Notes: a model not told the origin generated them from the letters alone. 17,644 nt of DNA from DATKUA01 sp965602675 (GCA_965602675.1 CBFCZO010000063.1:1-17644); one strand, 5' to 3'; shown: positions 1 through 8,841, numbered from the stretch's first letter. Translations and numbers: made by a program.

Positions 1-31
1 CCGGACTGGACAGCTGCTAGAGAGAACAGCT

Positions 32-3000
32 ATGGGTATTACCCTTGGAATAGACACCGGCTCAGTAAGCGTCAAACTCGCGCTGCTGGGTGATTCGGAT
101 AAAGAAAAAGAATTACTGGAGAAGATTGCCGAAGCCTCCGGAGGCTACTTCGTTACGCCGGAAGAAGTAGGCTGCAAGACCGAGCTGCCCTTGTTGATCA
201 GCCGCTACCGGCAGCTTAAAGGCGAGCCCGCCGCCGCCACAATGAAGGCGCTCCGCGGCGTACTCGAAATCCTGCCGGAAAACACCGCCGACGGCGGCGT
301 CGCCATCACCGGCTCAGGCGGACGCCTCGTCTCATTGATGACAGGCATCCAGTCCTTCAACGAGTTCCGCTCCATCGCCCGCTCCTTCGATGTCATCTAT
401 CCCCAATTCCGCACCATCTTCGAAATGGGCGGAGAAACCAGCAAATACATCCTCCTGCAGCCCGACCCTGACAGCGGGCGCCTCGGTCTCGCCGATTACG
501 AAAAGAGCGGCGACTGCGCGGCGGGCACAGGCTCCTTTATCGACCAGCAGGCCCTGCGCCTGCAGTACAAGGTCGAGGAGATCGGCGCCCTCGTGGAGGC
601 CACCGAGCGAGCACCGACCATCGCCGGCCGATGCTCCGTGTTCGCCAAAACCGACATGATCCACGCCCAACAGAAGGGCTACAAGCCGGCGGAAATTCTC
701 AAAGGGCTATGCGATGCGGTCAGCCGCAACTTCAAGAGCGCAATCTGCAAAGGCAAGGACATCATCCCCCCCGTGGCCTTCATCGGCGGAGTGGCTGTGA
801 ACAAAGGCATCGTCGGCGCCCTGACAAAGCTCTTCGAGCTGCAGGAGGATGAGCTGATTGTGCCGCCTCTCTACGCCTGGCTGGGCGCGATCGGCGCGGC
901 GCTGATGGCGCAGGACGAGGAGCACAAAGCCTTCAGCCTGGCCGACCTCGACGCGGCCGAACGCCGCTCGCCTTCAGAAGAGGAGTTCCCGGCCAGCCCG
1001 CCCCTGGACCTCGAGAAGGTCGAGCTGCTGCGTAACCGCACCAAGCCTTACGTCTTCCCTGCCGACGGCGGTCGCATCGACGCATACCTCGGCATCGACG
1101 TAGGCTCGATCAGCACCAACCTCGTAGTCATCGACGCCGACTGCAACATGGTCTACGAAATCTACGCTCGCACACTCAGCCGCCCGATCGAGGTCGTCGA
1201 CGACGGCCTTCAGGAGATCGAGCGCGAGATCGGCGACCGTATAAATATCAAGGGTGTCGCCACCACCGGCTCAGGGCGCGAGCTCATCGGCGAGCTGGTC
1301 GGCGCCGACACCGTCAACGACGAGATCACCGCACACCAGACCGGTGCCAAGTGGATAGCCGGGAAGCTGCTCGACGGGCGCGTCGACACGATCTTCGAGA
1401 TCGGCGGCCAGGATTCCAAGTTCATCCGCCTGGAGGACGGCATCGTCGTCGACTTCACCATGAACGATGCTTGCGCCGCCGGCACCGGCTCGTTCCTCGA
1501 GGAGCGAGCTGACGAGCTCGGCATCTCGATCAAGGGCGAGTTCGCCGAGTTGGCGCTGCGCAGCAAGCGGCCGGTCCGCATGGGAGAGCGCTGCACCGTC
1601 TTCATCGAGACCGACGTCAAGCACTACCTCAAACGCGGAGCGCCGCTGGAGGACGTCGTCGCGGGTCTCGCCTACTCCGTCGCCTACAACTACATCAACC
1701 GCGTCGTGCGCGGACGCGACATCGGAGGCACCATCTTCTTCCAGGGCGGCACCGCCTACAACGACGCAGTCGCTGCAGCCTTCACCAAAATCCTCGACCG
1801 CGAGATCGTCGTCCCGCCGCACAACGGCGTCGTCGGCGCTTACGGCGTAGCCCTCTTGGCGCGCGACAAAATGCAGGCCCTCGACCGCGAGACCACCTTC
1901 CGCGGCTTCAGCCTCAAGGCCGTCAACTACACAACCAAGGAATTCACTTGCAAGGGCTGCACCAACTACTGCGACATCATCCGCTTCGACATCGAGGGCA
2001 GCGCCACCTACTGGGGCGACCGCTGCAGCGACCGCTACCGCAAAAAGGCCAAGGTCGAGAAGAAGCCGGTGATCCCCGACCTCTTCGCCCGACATCATGA
2101 GCTTCTGATAGGTGACTATGATCCCGACGCGGGAGACGGCGTCAGCATCGGCATACCGCGAACGATGTTCTTCTTCGACCGCTTCCCCTTCTGGCACAAC
2201 ACCTTCCGCAACCTCGGCGCCAGAATTGTCCTAAGCGACGAGACCAACCGCAAGATCTCAACCGTCGGGCAGGAGAGTGTCACCGCCGAGCCCTGCTTCC
2301 CGATCAAGCTTGCTCACGGCCACGTCGCCGACCTCTTCGACAAGCAGGTCGATTACATTCTCCTTCCGAACAACATCAACACCGAAGCCCCCGCGCACGT
2401 CGAAACCCTCAACTCCGTCTGCCCTTGGAACACGACTTTGCCTTGGGTCGTCGGCGCCGCAAGGCGGTTCTACGAACAGAAAGATCGATTCATCAGCCCC
2501 ACGCTGCACTTCCGCCTCGGCCCACACTTCATCGCCCGCGAGCTGGCCAAAGCGCTCAAACCGATGGGCTTCTCCTCCAAAGCCGTGGAGAAGGCGGTTG
2601 ATGCTGGCTTCGAAGCTCAAAAACGTTTCAACAAGGCGCTGCTGCAGGCGGGCGAGGAAGCGCTGCAGATTCTCGATGACAAGCGTGAGAACGGCATTGT
2701 GCTGCTCGGCAGGCCCTACAACATCTTCGATCCCGGCTCCAACCTCTCCACACCCGAAAAACTGCGCAGCAACTACGGCGTCAACGTCATCCCGCTCGAC
2801 TTCCTGCCGATCAATAACATCGACATCACCGACGTCCACGACAACATGTACTGGAACTACGGGCGCCGAATCATCGCCGCCGCCAAGTTCGTGCGCAGCT
2901 ATGAGAGGCTGCACCTGATCTACATTACAAACTTCAAGTGCGGCCCCGACAGCTACATAAAGCACTACATCGTCGACGCCTCCGGCAAGCCGTTCCTCAC

Positions 3001-3100
3001 ACTCCAGTACGACGGCCACGCCAACGACGCGGGGATCATGACGCGCTGCGAGGCTTACCTCGAAAGCAAGGGAATGCTGCGATGGTGGACCAAGAACTGA
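32..3100 (+). CDS. CoA-dehydratase-type activase, duplicated BcrAD/BadFG ATPase domains plus DUF2229-like region
   Basis: This 1022-residue protein carries two ASKHA-type activase domains. Domain 1 (about 3-300) has GIDTGS, TGSGG, FEMGGE and CAAGTGSF. Domain 2 (about 348-620) has GIDVGS, TGSGRE, FEIGGQDSK and CAAGTGSF. In each domain a pair of cysteines is placed like the cluster ligands of HgdC-type activators: C162/C201 (39 apart) and C481/C521 (40 apart). Such activators use ATP to inject an electron into a 2-hydroxyacyl-CoA dehydratase or benzoyl-CoA reductase. A further cysteine group follows (C640, C643, C647, C665), then a DUF2229/HgdB-like part to the end. The ATG at 32 has GAGAGA 5-6 bases upstream and puts the first glycine loop where the family has it. 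The stop overlaps the next gene, which supplies a related C-terminal module. Relatives are often one chain of about 1400 residues, so this looks like a split version. The substrate is unknown, and no dehydratase is visible in the window. Confidence 0.88.
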   Translation: MGITLGIDTGSVSVKLALLGDSDKEKELLEKIAEASGGYFVTPEEVGCKTELPLLISRYRQLKGEPAAATMKALRGVLEILPENTADGGVAITGSGGRLVSLMTGIQSFNEFRSIARSFDVIYPQFRTIFEMGGETSKYILLQPDPDSGRLGLADYEKSGDCAAGTGSFIDQQALRLQYKVEEIGALVEATERAPTIAGRCSVFAKTDMIHAQQKGYKPAEILKGLCDAVSRNFKSAICKGKDIIPPVAFIGGVAVNKGIVGALTKLFELQEDELIVPPLYAWLGAIGAALMAQDEEHKAFSLADLDAAERRSPSEEEFPASPPLDLEKVELLRNRTKPYVFPADGGRIDAYLGIDVGSISTNLVVIDADCNMVYEIYARTLSRPIEVVDDGLQEIEREIGDRINIKGVATTGSGRELIGELVGADTVNDEITAHQTGAKWIAGKLLDGRVDTIFEIGGQDSKFIRLEDGIVVDFTMNDACAAGTGSFLEERADELGISIKGEFAELALRSKRPVRMGERCTVFIETDVKHYLKRGAPLEDVVAGLAYSVAYNYINRVVRGRDIGGTIFFQGGTAYNDAVAAAFTKILDREIVVPPHNGVVGAYGVALLARDKMQALDRETTFRGFSLKAVNYTTKEFTCKGCTNYCDIIRFDIEGSATYWGDRCSDRYRKKAKVEKKPVIPDLFARHHELLIGDYDPDAGDGVSIGIPRTMFFFDRFPFWHNTFRNLGARIVLSDETNRKISTVGQESVTAEPCFPIKLAHGHVADLFDKQVDYILLPNNINTEAPAHVETLNSVCPWNTTLPWVVGAARRFYEQKDRFISPTLHFRLGPHFIARELAKALKPMGFSSKAVEKAVDAGFEAQKRFNKALLQAGEEALQILDDKRENGIVLLGRPYNIFDPGSNLSTPEKLRSNYGVNVIPLDFLPINNIDITDVHDNMYWNYGRRIIAAAKFVRSYERLHLIYITNFKCGPDSYIKHYIVDASGKPFLTLQYDGHANDAGIMTRCEAYLESKGMLRWWTKN

Positions 3101-4386
3101 GCGAAGACAGCCCCCCGACCCTCAAGGGCCGGACGCTGTACATCCCGCGAATGACATACAGCGGAGCGAAAGCCTTCATGGCCGCCTTCCGCAGCGTCGG
3201 CTACGACGCAGAGCTGGTCCCTCCGGCCGACCACCGCACCCTCGAGCTGGGCTACAAGTTCGCCGGCGGCGAGGAATGCCTGCCCGAAATCGTCACGCTC
3301 GGCAACTTCATAAAGGTGACCGAGCAGCCCAACTTCCACCCGATTAAGACCGCCTTCTTCATGCCGCTGGCAGGCGGACCCTGCCGCTTCGGGCAGTACA
3401 CGCCTTTCCTGAAAAAGATTCTTCGCAAGATGGACCTCGGCGACATACTCGTCCTCGCACCCACGTCCAAGGACGGCTACACCGGCATCGGAGACGTCGC
3501 GGGCGAACTATTCCGCTCCGCCTTCCGCGCACTGCTCGGCGCCGACCTGCTGCGTAAAATGCTCCTGCGCTACCGCCCTTACGAACTGAATAAAGGCGAC
3601 GCCGACGCCGCCTACGAAGAGACTCTCAACGACTTCTGCGCAGTCGTCGAGCGACCCGGCCGCAAGACCAAAGAAAAGCTGGCCGAGATGGCTGAATCGC
3701 TCAAGACCTGCCGCGACAGGTTCCGCCGCCTCCCGGTGCGCTTCGAGAAAGGCCGGCCCTTCATCGGCATCGTCGGCGAGATCTACTGCCGCCTCAACAC
3801 CTTCAGCAACGAGCAACTCGTTCGCCGGCTCGAGGAGAAGGGCGCAGAGTGCTGGATCAGCGACCTGACCGAGTGGATCTTCTACGTCAACCACCAGAAG
3901 GTCCTCGACCTCAAGTTCGAGGAGCGCGGCAAAAGCCTTGAGAGAATCAAAACGCAGATCCGCGATTGGGTGCAACGGCGCGACGAGCACGCGCTGATAG
4001 AGCCCTTCCACGAGGACTTCAAAGGCATGGAGGAGCCCCACACGATCGCCGAGCTGATGGATTACGCCGAACCTTACCTGCCGCCGGGCGGCGCGCTGGG
4101 CGAGATGATCATGAGCGTCGGCAAGTCAGTCCACTATTACAAGAAGGGCGGCGACGGCGTCGTCGACATCAGCCCCTTCACCTGCATGAACGGCATCGTC
4201 AGCGAGAGCGTCTACCCCCGCATCAGCAGCGACCACGAAGACTTCCCGATTCGTAACTTCTTCTACGACGGCACCGCCCCCGACCGCGAGGCCGATGTCG
4301 AAATCTTCGTCGAGCTGGCACGCACATACCAGCGCCGCAAGAAAAACGCCCGCATTTACCCGCCGTCATTCGATGGCAAAATATAA
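3082..4386 (+). CDS. HgdB-like activase-associated protein (2-hydroxyglutaryl-CoA dehydratase D-component family)
   Basis: This 434-residue protein corresponds to the C-terminal third of the long activase-related proteins. It resembles the HgdB/HgdC dehydratase component family. Conserved-looking cysteine motifs are GGEECLPE, AGGPCRFGQY, GEIYCRL and SPFTCMNGIVSE, which could ligate an Fe-S cluster (inferred from the family). I chose the ATG at 3082 because AAGGGA lies 8 bases upstream and because homologous-looking sequence (TLYIPRMTY) begins soon after. The frame is open to 2938, but that extension is arginine-rich out-of-frame sequence inside the preceding gene. It overlaps the upstream activase by 19 bases, so translation is probably coupled and the two proteins probably form one complex. 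There is no signal peptide, so it is cytoplasmic. A frameshift that broke a fused gene is possible, but the good SD argues for a real start. Confidence 0.85.
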   Translation: MVDQELSEDSPPTLKGRTLYIPRMTYSGAKAFMAAFRSVGYDAELVPPADHRTLELGYKFAGGEECLPEIVTLGNFIKVTEQPNFHPIKTAFFMPLAGGPCRFGQYTPFLKKILRKMDLGDILVLAPTSKDGYTGIGDVAGELFRSAFRALLGADLLRKMLLRYRPYELNKGDADAAYEETLNDFCAVVERPGRKTKEKLAEMAESLKTCRDRFRRLPVRFEKGRPFIGIVGEIYCRLNTFSNEQLVRRLEEKGAECWISDLTEWIFYVNHQKVLDLKFEERGKSLERIKTQIRDWVQRRDEHALIEPFHEDFKGMEEPHTIAELMDYAEPYLPPGGALGEMIMSVGKSVHYYKKGGDGVVDISPFTCMNGIVSESVYPRISSDHEDFPIRNFFYDGTAPDREADVEIFVELARTYQRRKKNARIYPPSFDGKI

Positions 4387-4419
4387 TAGCCCACGTGAAA
4401 TAAAGGGCCGTCGCAGGGG

Positions 4420-4974
4420 ATGAACCTCCTCACGATTACGGGAATCGCAGTCGGGCTGGCGATGGATGCCTTCGCCGTCTCCATTGCCAGCAGCATCCTA
4501 CTCGGTGGAGTTACAGGCAGGCAGACCTTCCGTATCGCTTTCCACTTCGGCCTCTTTCAGGCGATCATGCCGCTCGTCGGCTGGTTCGCCGGACGAAACG
4601 TCATTCACCTCGTCGAGCAGTGGGACCACTGGGTCGCTTTCGCCCTGCTCGCTTTCATCGGCGGAAAAGCGGTTTACGGCGCCCTTCGCGGCGACGGCGG
4701 CGGACTCGCCCACAGCGATCCCACCCGCGGCTTCAGCCTTGTGCTGCTCGCCCTGGCCACCAGCATGGACGCCCTCGCCGTCGGAGTCAGCTTCGCGATG
4801 CTCAGGGTCGACATCTGGTATCCGAGCGCCATCATCGGCCTGATCACAGGCGCCCTCTGCGTTGTCGGCATGCGTCTCGGCCACCGCCTCGGTGCGTGCT
4901 TCGGCAAGCGCGTGGAGATAATCGGCGGCCTGGTGCTGATCGCTATCGGAGTGAAAATCCTGCTCGAAATGTAA
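4420..4974 (+). CDS. mntP: Manganese efflux pump MntP
   Basis: This 184-residue, very hydrophobic protein has about six membrane helices arranged as two similar halves. Each half carries the family signature around an acidic residue: GLAMDAFAVSI (D16) and ATSMDALAVGVSF (D117). These match the paired aspartates important for Mn2+ export in the YebN/MntP family. The N-terminus aligns with the start expected for the family. AGGGG directly abuts the ATG, and a second purine-rich AAAGGG lies 12 bases upstream, so the SD position is not ideal. The gene follows the activase pair by 33 bases and may be read through from it. That gap is too short to hold the yybP-ykoY manganese riboswitch that often precedes mntP, so manganese control at the RNA level is not seen here. 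Confidence 0.93.
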   Translation: MNLLTITGIAVGLAMDAFAVSIASSILLGGVTGRQTFRIAFHFGLFQAIMPLVGWFAGRNVIHLVEQWDHWVAFALLAFIGGKAVYGALRGDGGGLAHSDPTRGFSLVLLALATSMDALAVGVSFAMLRVDIWYPSAIIGLITGALCVVGMRLGHRLGACFGKRVEIIGGLVLIAIGVKILLEM

Positions 4975-5020
4975 GGACGTGACGGGTCAGTAGAACGACA
5001 GATTCCCTCCCGAATAAACC

Positions 5021-6361
5021 TCAATCACCCCGGCGCCGCACCGCAACCCACTCCCCGTCCTCCCACCGCAGTGCGCGGGCGGCCGATTCTTCTACGAGCT
5101 GCTCGATCGGCATCTCGAGAAGCCCTTCCCGCAGGAGCACCGGGTAGCGGCTGATCAGTGCGCTGGAGGGAACCACCTGAAGCAAACGGAAGCTGTGATC
5201 GAAAACGTAAACCATGTAGTAGCTTTCCCCGTCTTTCAAATCGACGACAGTCAGGTGGATGTTGACCACCTCTTCCCCCACGTCCTTCACATGTGTGAGC
5301 AAGTACAATGGCTGATGTCCACTCAGATAGGAGAGCCGCCTGAATCTTATGTATTGAATCTGGTTGCCGATTTCAGGATTGTCGGGGACATAACCGGCCA
5401 GGCGAAACCCATCTTTTTCGTACTCAGGCTCTATGGAGTAAGGCGGGCTGACTCCGCGGAATCCGGTCAGCGGCAGAACTCCTACTATGCCCTCCCCGCT
5501 GAGCAGATTGTTCGTGCCGGAGAAGATGATCTCGCTCACTCCGTCGCCGTCCAGATCGGCTGTGACTATCGTTGTCAAGGCACCTGTGTGCTGGTAGCTG
5601 GCGAAGCATTCTCCATCGGTGTCGTGACAGCTGATGATGGTTTGGAATCTCTCTCTGTTGCGCCACACGCTGATGATCAGAACGCGCCCCTGGCCGTCTT
5701 TTATAAAGAAGGTCTGACTGCACCTGTAGTTGTTGTTGAGACTTACGCCGCCGTATGTCTGCTCCGTGCCGGCCTGCCTGCTCCAAAGGATCTTGCCGTG
5801 GTGGTCGAAGAGGCGCAGGCTGAATTCATCGGACTCGCTATCGTATGCTCTGGTGACCAACTCGGAATGGCCGTCGCCGTCGATGTCCATCATGCTCGTG
5901 AGGAGGTCGATGCCGGCCTGGTTGATCGGACCGTCGCTGATCCTGTAGGCCCAGAGGAGGGAGCCGTCAGAGGCGCGCGCCTCCGCCATGTATCCATTAC
6001 AGGAGACATGCGCCAGGGGCTGCTGCCTCCCGTTGCCGGCCACCATGTAGAGAATGAGGGCCGAAAGCACCGCGGCTATCATCGAAACCGCAAGAAGTAG
6101 TTGCCTGCGGGACCACAACCTGTGTCTCCCGCTCGCCCCCCCCTCGCGTGCAACATGATCCCGGGCCTGATCGTGGCTGGCAAGCCAGGCCTCTAACTCG
6201 TCAACGTCGGCATAAACCCGGTGCCGCAGCTTGCCCGCCACGCGATGCAGCGGCAGGCCGAGTTCCTTCTCCCAGCGGTAGACGTTCCGCGGGCTCATCT
6301 CCAGGTAATCCGCGATCGCCTTGATGCCGATCAGACGTTTGCTGTTTTCGTCCATAATCAT
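5021..6361 (-). CDS. Membrane-anchored HTH protein with extracytoplasmic FG-GAP/VCBS-like domain
   Basis: This 446-residue protein has three parts. Residues 8-62 form a MerR/excisionase-type helix-turn-helix (IKAIADYLEMSPRNVYRWEK, then a basic stretch and YADVDELEAWL). A basic linker leads to one membrane helix at about 88-109. The rest is predicted outside the cytoplasm. It contains two calcium-loop motifs of FG-GAP/VCBS type, DIDGDGHSE (159-167) and DLDGDGVSEI (269-278), with several DGxxLW-like beta strands. This layout suggests a one-component ToxR-like regulator sensing something outside the membrane, but I know of no named homologue and do not assign a signal. Starts at 6361 and 6355 are both possible, and neither has a clear SD. 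The gene is divergent from the methyltransferase at 6499, which is a natural candidate target. A good promoter lies just upstream (6386-6414). Confidence 0.8.
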   Translation of the reverse strand: MIMDENSKRLIGIKAIADYLEMSPRNVYRWEKELGLPLHRVAGKLRHRVYADVDELEAWLASHDQARDHVAREGGASGRHRLWSRRQLLLAVSMIAAVLSALILYMVAGNGRQQPLAHVSCNGYMAEARASDGSLLWAYRISDGPINQAGIDLLTSMMDIDGDGHSELVTRAYDSESDEFSLRLFDHHGKILWSRQAGTEQTYGGVSLNNNYRCSQTFFIKDGQGRVLIISVWRNRERFQTIISCHDTDGECFASYQHTGALTTIVTADLDGDGVSEIIFSGTNNLLSGEGIVGVLPLTGFRGVSPPYSIEPEYEKDGFRLAGYVPDNPEIGNQIQYIRFRRLSYLSGHQPLYLLTHVKDVGEEVVNIHLTVVDLKDGESYYMVYVFDHSFRLLQVVPSSALISRYPVLLREGLLEMPIEQLVEESAARALRWEDGEWVAVRRRGD

Positions 6362-6385
6362 TTACAGAACTGTGCCGATTAATGA

Positions 6386-6414
6386 ATTATAATTAGAAGC
6401 GGTTTAAGTAACAA
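6386..6414 (-). promoter_or_regulatory. Sigma70-type promoter for the HTH/FG-GAP gene
   Basis: Read on the minus strand: -35 TTGTTA (6414-6409), a 17-base spacer, and a perfect -10 TATAAT (6391-6386). The predicted start near 6379 leaves a leader of about 18 bases before the ATG at 6361. The rest of the divergent gap (6362-6498) is AT-rich compared with its surroundings. I could not find an equally good promoter facing the methyltransferase. Confidence 0.6.
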
Positions 6415-6498
6415 GAACAAGGCAAAGGTTTTCAAATTGCTGCGTGTTAACTGAACTTTTTCGCGAGCGATCCCGTTCTGTTCTTTGAGGTTTAAACA

Positions 6499-7344
6499 AT
6501 GTCGGAAAAAGCAGAAAATTCTTCAGATATAAAATCCGAGATTGTCGATTACTACTTGGAGAGCTTTTCCGAGGCCAGCCGCCTGAGGGAAAGCCAAAAC
6601 CTGATCGAGCTGCTTCGCACGCGCGACATCTTGGAGCGCTCCCTTCCCGCCCCTCCCGCCGTGGTCCTCGACGTCGGCGGCGCCGCAGGCGTCTACACCC
6701 TCTGGCTCCTGGAAAAGGGTTACGAAGTGCACCTCATAGATCCCGTGACCACGCACGTCGAGCTAGCCAAAGAAGCCATCTCCAAGCTGCCGGGCAAACC
6801 CGCTGCGAGCGCCACCGTGGGCCACGCGGGCAATCTGAACCACGACGACGCATCAGTCGATGTTGTGCTGCTCATGGGACCGCTCTACCACCTCACCGAG
6901 AAGCGCGAACGCACCAGATGCTTGCTCGAAACCCTTCGCGTGCTCAGGCCCGGCGGTTTGGTCTTCGCTGTCGGTATCACCAGGTTCGCCTCCCTGATCG
7001 ACGGTCTCCACTCCGGCTTCCTCGAGGACCCCGAGTTCGTCAAGATCGTCGCACGCGACCTCGAAGACGGCCGGCATCGCAACCCGACCGACAACCCTTT
7101 CTACTGGACCGACGCCTACTTCCACCTCCCGCAGGAACTGGAAACCGAGGTCCGCGATGCCGGTTTTCGCGACACGAAACTGCTGGCAATCGAAGGCCCG
7201 GGCTGGGCCGCGAACGACTTTAATAAATTCACGACCGACCCCAAGCTGAGTCGGCATTTCTTCGATTTCCTCAGAAAAGTGGAGGCCGAAAGGTCCCTCG
7301 TCGGCGCCAGCCCTCACCTCGCCGTTCTGGCCCACAAGCCTTAG
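6499..7344 (+). CDS. Class I SAM-dependent methyltransferase
   Basis: This 281-residue cytoplasmic protein has a Rossmann-type methyltransferase core. Motif I is VVLDVGGAAG (55-64), an acidic residue follows in strand 2 (LID, D81), a DDASVDVVLLMG segment sits at strand 4, and LRPGG is the post-motif seen in the ubiquinone/menaquinone-methyltransferase-like clan. The N-terminal YYLESFSEASRL helix is typical of small-molecule methyltransferases of this clan. The methyl acceptor cannot be told from sequence. The ATG at 6499 is preceded by TGAGGT at about 8 bases. The gene is divergent from the membrane-anchored HTH protein, so it may be regulated by it (inference from arrangement only). Confidence 0.85.
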   Translation: MSEKAENSSDIKSEIVDYYLESFSEASRLRESQNLIELLRTRDILERSLPAPPAVVLDVGGAAGVYTLWLLEKGYEVHLIDPVTTHVELAKEAISKLPGKPAASATVGHAGNLNHDDASVDVVLLMGPLYHLTEKRERTRCLLETLRVLRPGGLVFAVGITRFASLIDGLHSGFLEDPEFVKIVARDLEDGRHRNPTDNPFYWTDAYFHLPQELETEVRDAGFRDTKLLAIEGPGWAANDFNKFTTDPKLSRHFFDFLRKVEAERSLVGASPHLAVLAHKP

Positions 7345-7360
7345 CACAACAAACCAGGTC

Positions 7361-7390
7361 TTGGCATTTCCCGCACAGCAGGGGTAACAT
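7361..7390 (+). promoter_or_regulatory. Promoter and strong SD for the secreted amidohydrolase
   Basis: -35 TTGGCA (7361-7366), an 18-base spacer and -10 TAACAT (7385-7390). The predicted start is near 7397. A near-perfect SD, AGGAGGGG (7401-7408), sits 5 bases before the ATG at 7414. The gene therefore appears to have its own transcript rather than depending on the upstream methyltransferase. Confidence 0.5.
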
Positions 7391-7413
7391 GGGTTCATTC
7401 AGGAGGGGAGAAC

Positions 7414-8838
7414 ATGAAAATAATTCACCGCATTCTAATTACAATTTCAGTTTGCACTATACTGCTTCTTTTCGCCGCGACAGCCGGAGCACAGGACAGC
7501 AAGCAGAAAGCCTTTGCATGGATCGATGAAAACAGCGGCGACCTGATAAAAATCAGCGACGCCGTCTGGGAATTCGCTGAAATCGCCCTCGAGGAAACCC
7601 GCTCCGCCGCGCTGCTGGCCGACACTCTGGAGCAACTGGGATTCGATGTTGAGCGCGGTGTGGCCGGCCTGCCGACCGCCTTCACCGCCCGCTGGGGCGA
7701 AGGATCACCCGTGATCGGCATCCTCGGCGAGTACGACGCACTGCCCTCGCTCTCCCAGGCCGCCGGCGTGACCGAAAAGCGGCCGCTGATCGAGGGAGCC
7801 CCCGGCCACGGCTGCGGCCACAACCTCTTCGGCGTGGCCAGCCTGGCGGCGGCGGTCTCCGTTAAAGAGGTGATGGAGGAACAAGGCATCGGCGGCACGA
7901 TCATCTACTACGGCTGCCCGGCCGAGGAGACGGTCGTCGGCAAAACCGTGATGGCCAAGGAGGGGCTCTTCGATGAGCTCGACGCCGCCGTCTCCTGGCA
8001 CCCCGGCTCCCAGAACGCCGTCTCGCTCAACAGCTCGCTCGCCCTCAACAGCTTCAAGGCCTCCTTCCGCGGGCAAACCGCTCACGCCGCGGGCGACCCC
8101 TGGAACGGCCGTAGCGCCCTCGACGCCGTCGAACTCATGAATTACGGCGTCAACATGATGCGCGAGCACGTCAAGCCGACCACACGCATCCACTACGTCA
8201 TTCTCGCCGGCGGCCACGCGCCCAACGTCGTGCCCGACTTCGCACAGTCCTGGTACTACGTGCGCGCGCTAGACCGCGAGGAAGTCGAGCTCTACTACCA
8301 GCGCGTCCTCAAGATCGCCGAGGCCGCGGCCATGGCCACCCGCACCGAGCTGGAGATCGAGCTGATCACCGGCGTGCACAACATGCTGGTCAACAAAGCG
8401 ATCGCCGAAGCCAACTACAAGAACCTCGAGCTGGTCGGCGCCCCCGACTTCACCGACGAGGAGCAGGAGTTTGCCAGGGAATTGCAGCGCTTCTTCGGTT
8501 CCGAGGAAGAGGGCTTGAGCGAGGAACTCGAGCCGTTCCAGGAAGAGCCATATCTCGGCGGCGGCTCGACCGACGTGGCCGAGGTCAGCTGGATCTGCCC
8601 CCTGGCCCAGGTCAACACCGTCTGCACGCCCGACGGCGTCGCCTGGCACAACTGGGCCGTCGTATCATGCTCGGGCCACTCGATCGGACACAAGGGCATG
8701 CTCGCCGCGGCCAAGGTCCTCGCAGCCTCCACCCTCGACCTGCTCACCGACAAGGAGCTTCTGCAGAAGGCCAAAGAGGAGTACGAGCAGGCCACCGAAG
8801 GCAAGGAATACAAGAGCCCGATCGACGGAGTCGATTGA
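7414..8838 (+). CDS. Exported M20-family amidohydrolase (AbgB-like)
   Basis: This 474-residue metallopeptidase-fold hydrolase is of the M20 amidohydrolase group that includes AbgB (p-aminobenzoyl-glutamate hydrolase subunit B). Residues 1-26 are a signal peptide: basic start, hydrophobic core, and AGA followed by Q27 as the likely cleavage site. Metal-site motifs are visible: GHGCGHN (131-137, with C134 and H136), CPAEET (E171/E172), SWHPG (H196) and GGGSTDVAEVSW near the C-terminus. The sequence between (about 205-330) is the lid/dimerisation domain, with HAAGDPWNGRSALDA. It probably cleaves an amide or peptide-like bond outside the cytoplasm, but the substrate is unknown. E. coli AbgB lacks a signal peptide, so the location differs. 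An acidic insert at about residues 348-378 precedes the last metal motif. The gene ends 3 bases before the convergent gene at 8842. Confidence 0.85.
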   Translation: MKIIHRILITISVCTILLLFAATAGAQDSKQKAFAWIDENSGDLIKISDAVWEFAEIALEETRSAALLADTLEQLGFDVERGVAGLPTAFTARWGEGSPVIGILGEYDALPSLSQAAGVTEKRPLIEGAPGHGCGHNLFGVASLAAAVSVKEVMEEQGIGGTIIYYGCPAEETVVGKTVMAKEGLFDELDAAVSWHPGSQNAVSLNSSLALNSFKASFRGQTAHAAGDPWNGRSALDAVELMNYGVNMMREHVKPTTRIHYVILAGGHAPNVVPDFAQSWYYVRALDREEVELYYQRVLKIAEAAAMATRTELEIELITGVHNMLVNKAIAEANYKNLELVGAPDFTDEEQEFARELQRFFGSEEEGLSEELEPFQEEPYLGGGSTDVAEVSWICPLAQVNTVCTPDGVAWHNWAVVSCSGHSIGHKGMLAAAKVLAASTLDLLTDKELLQKAKEEYEQATEGKEYKSPIDGVD

Positions 8839-8841
8839 GCT

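Noticed and set aside
1271..2197. A 308-codon open frame antisense to the activase
   Set aside because: Its low-complexity valine/aspartate/alanine composition mirrors the codon bias of the real gene; no domain is seen.
2938..3081. A longer start for the HgdB-like gene
   Set aside because: The extra residues are arginine-rich out-of-frame sequence within the activase gene; the ATG at 3082 has a good SD and the family-like N-terminus.
4387..4419. A manganese riboswitch before mntP
   Set aside because: Only 33 bases separate the genes, too short for the yybP-ykoY fold, and the activase coding sequence directly precedes.
5195..6100. A 301-codon plus-strand frame opposite the HTH/FG-GAP gene
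   Set aside because: The minus-strand frame has a promoter, an HTH, a membrane helix and two calcium-loop motifs; the plus-strand frame has none of these.
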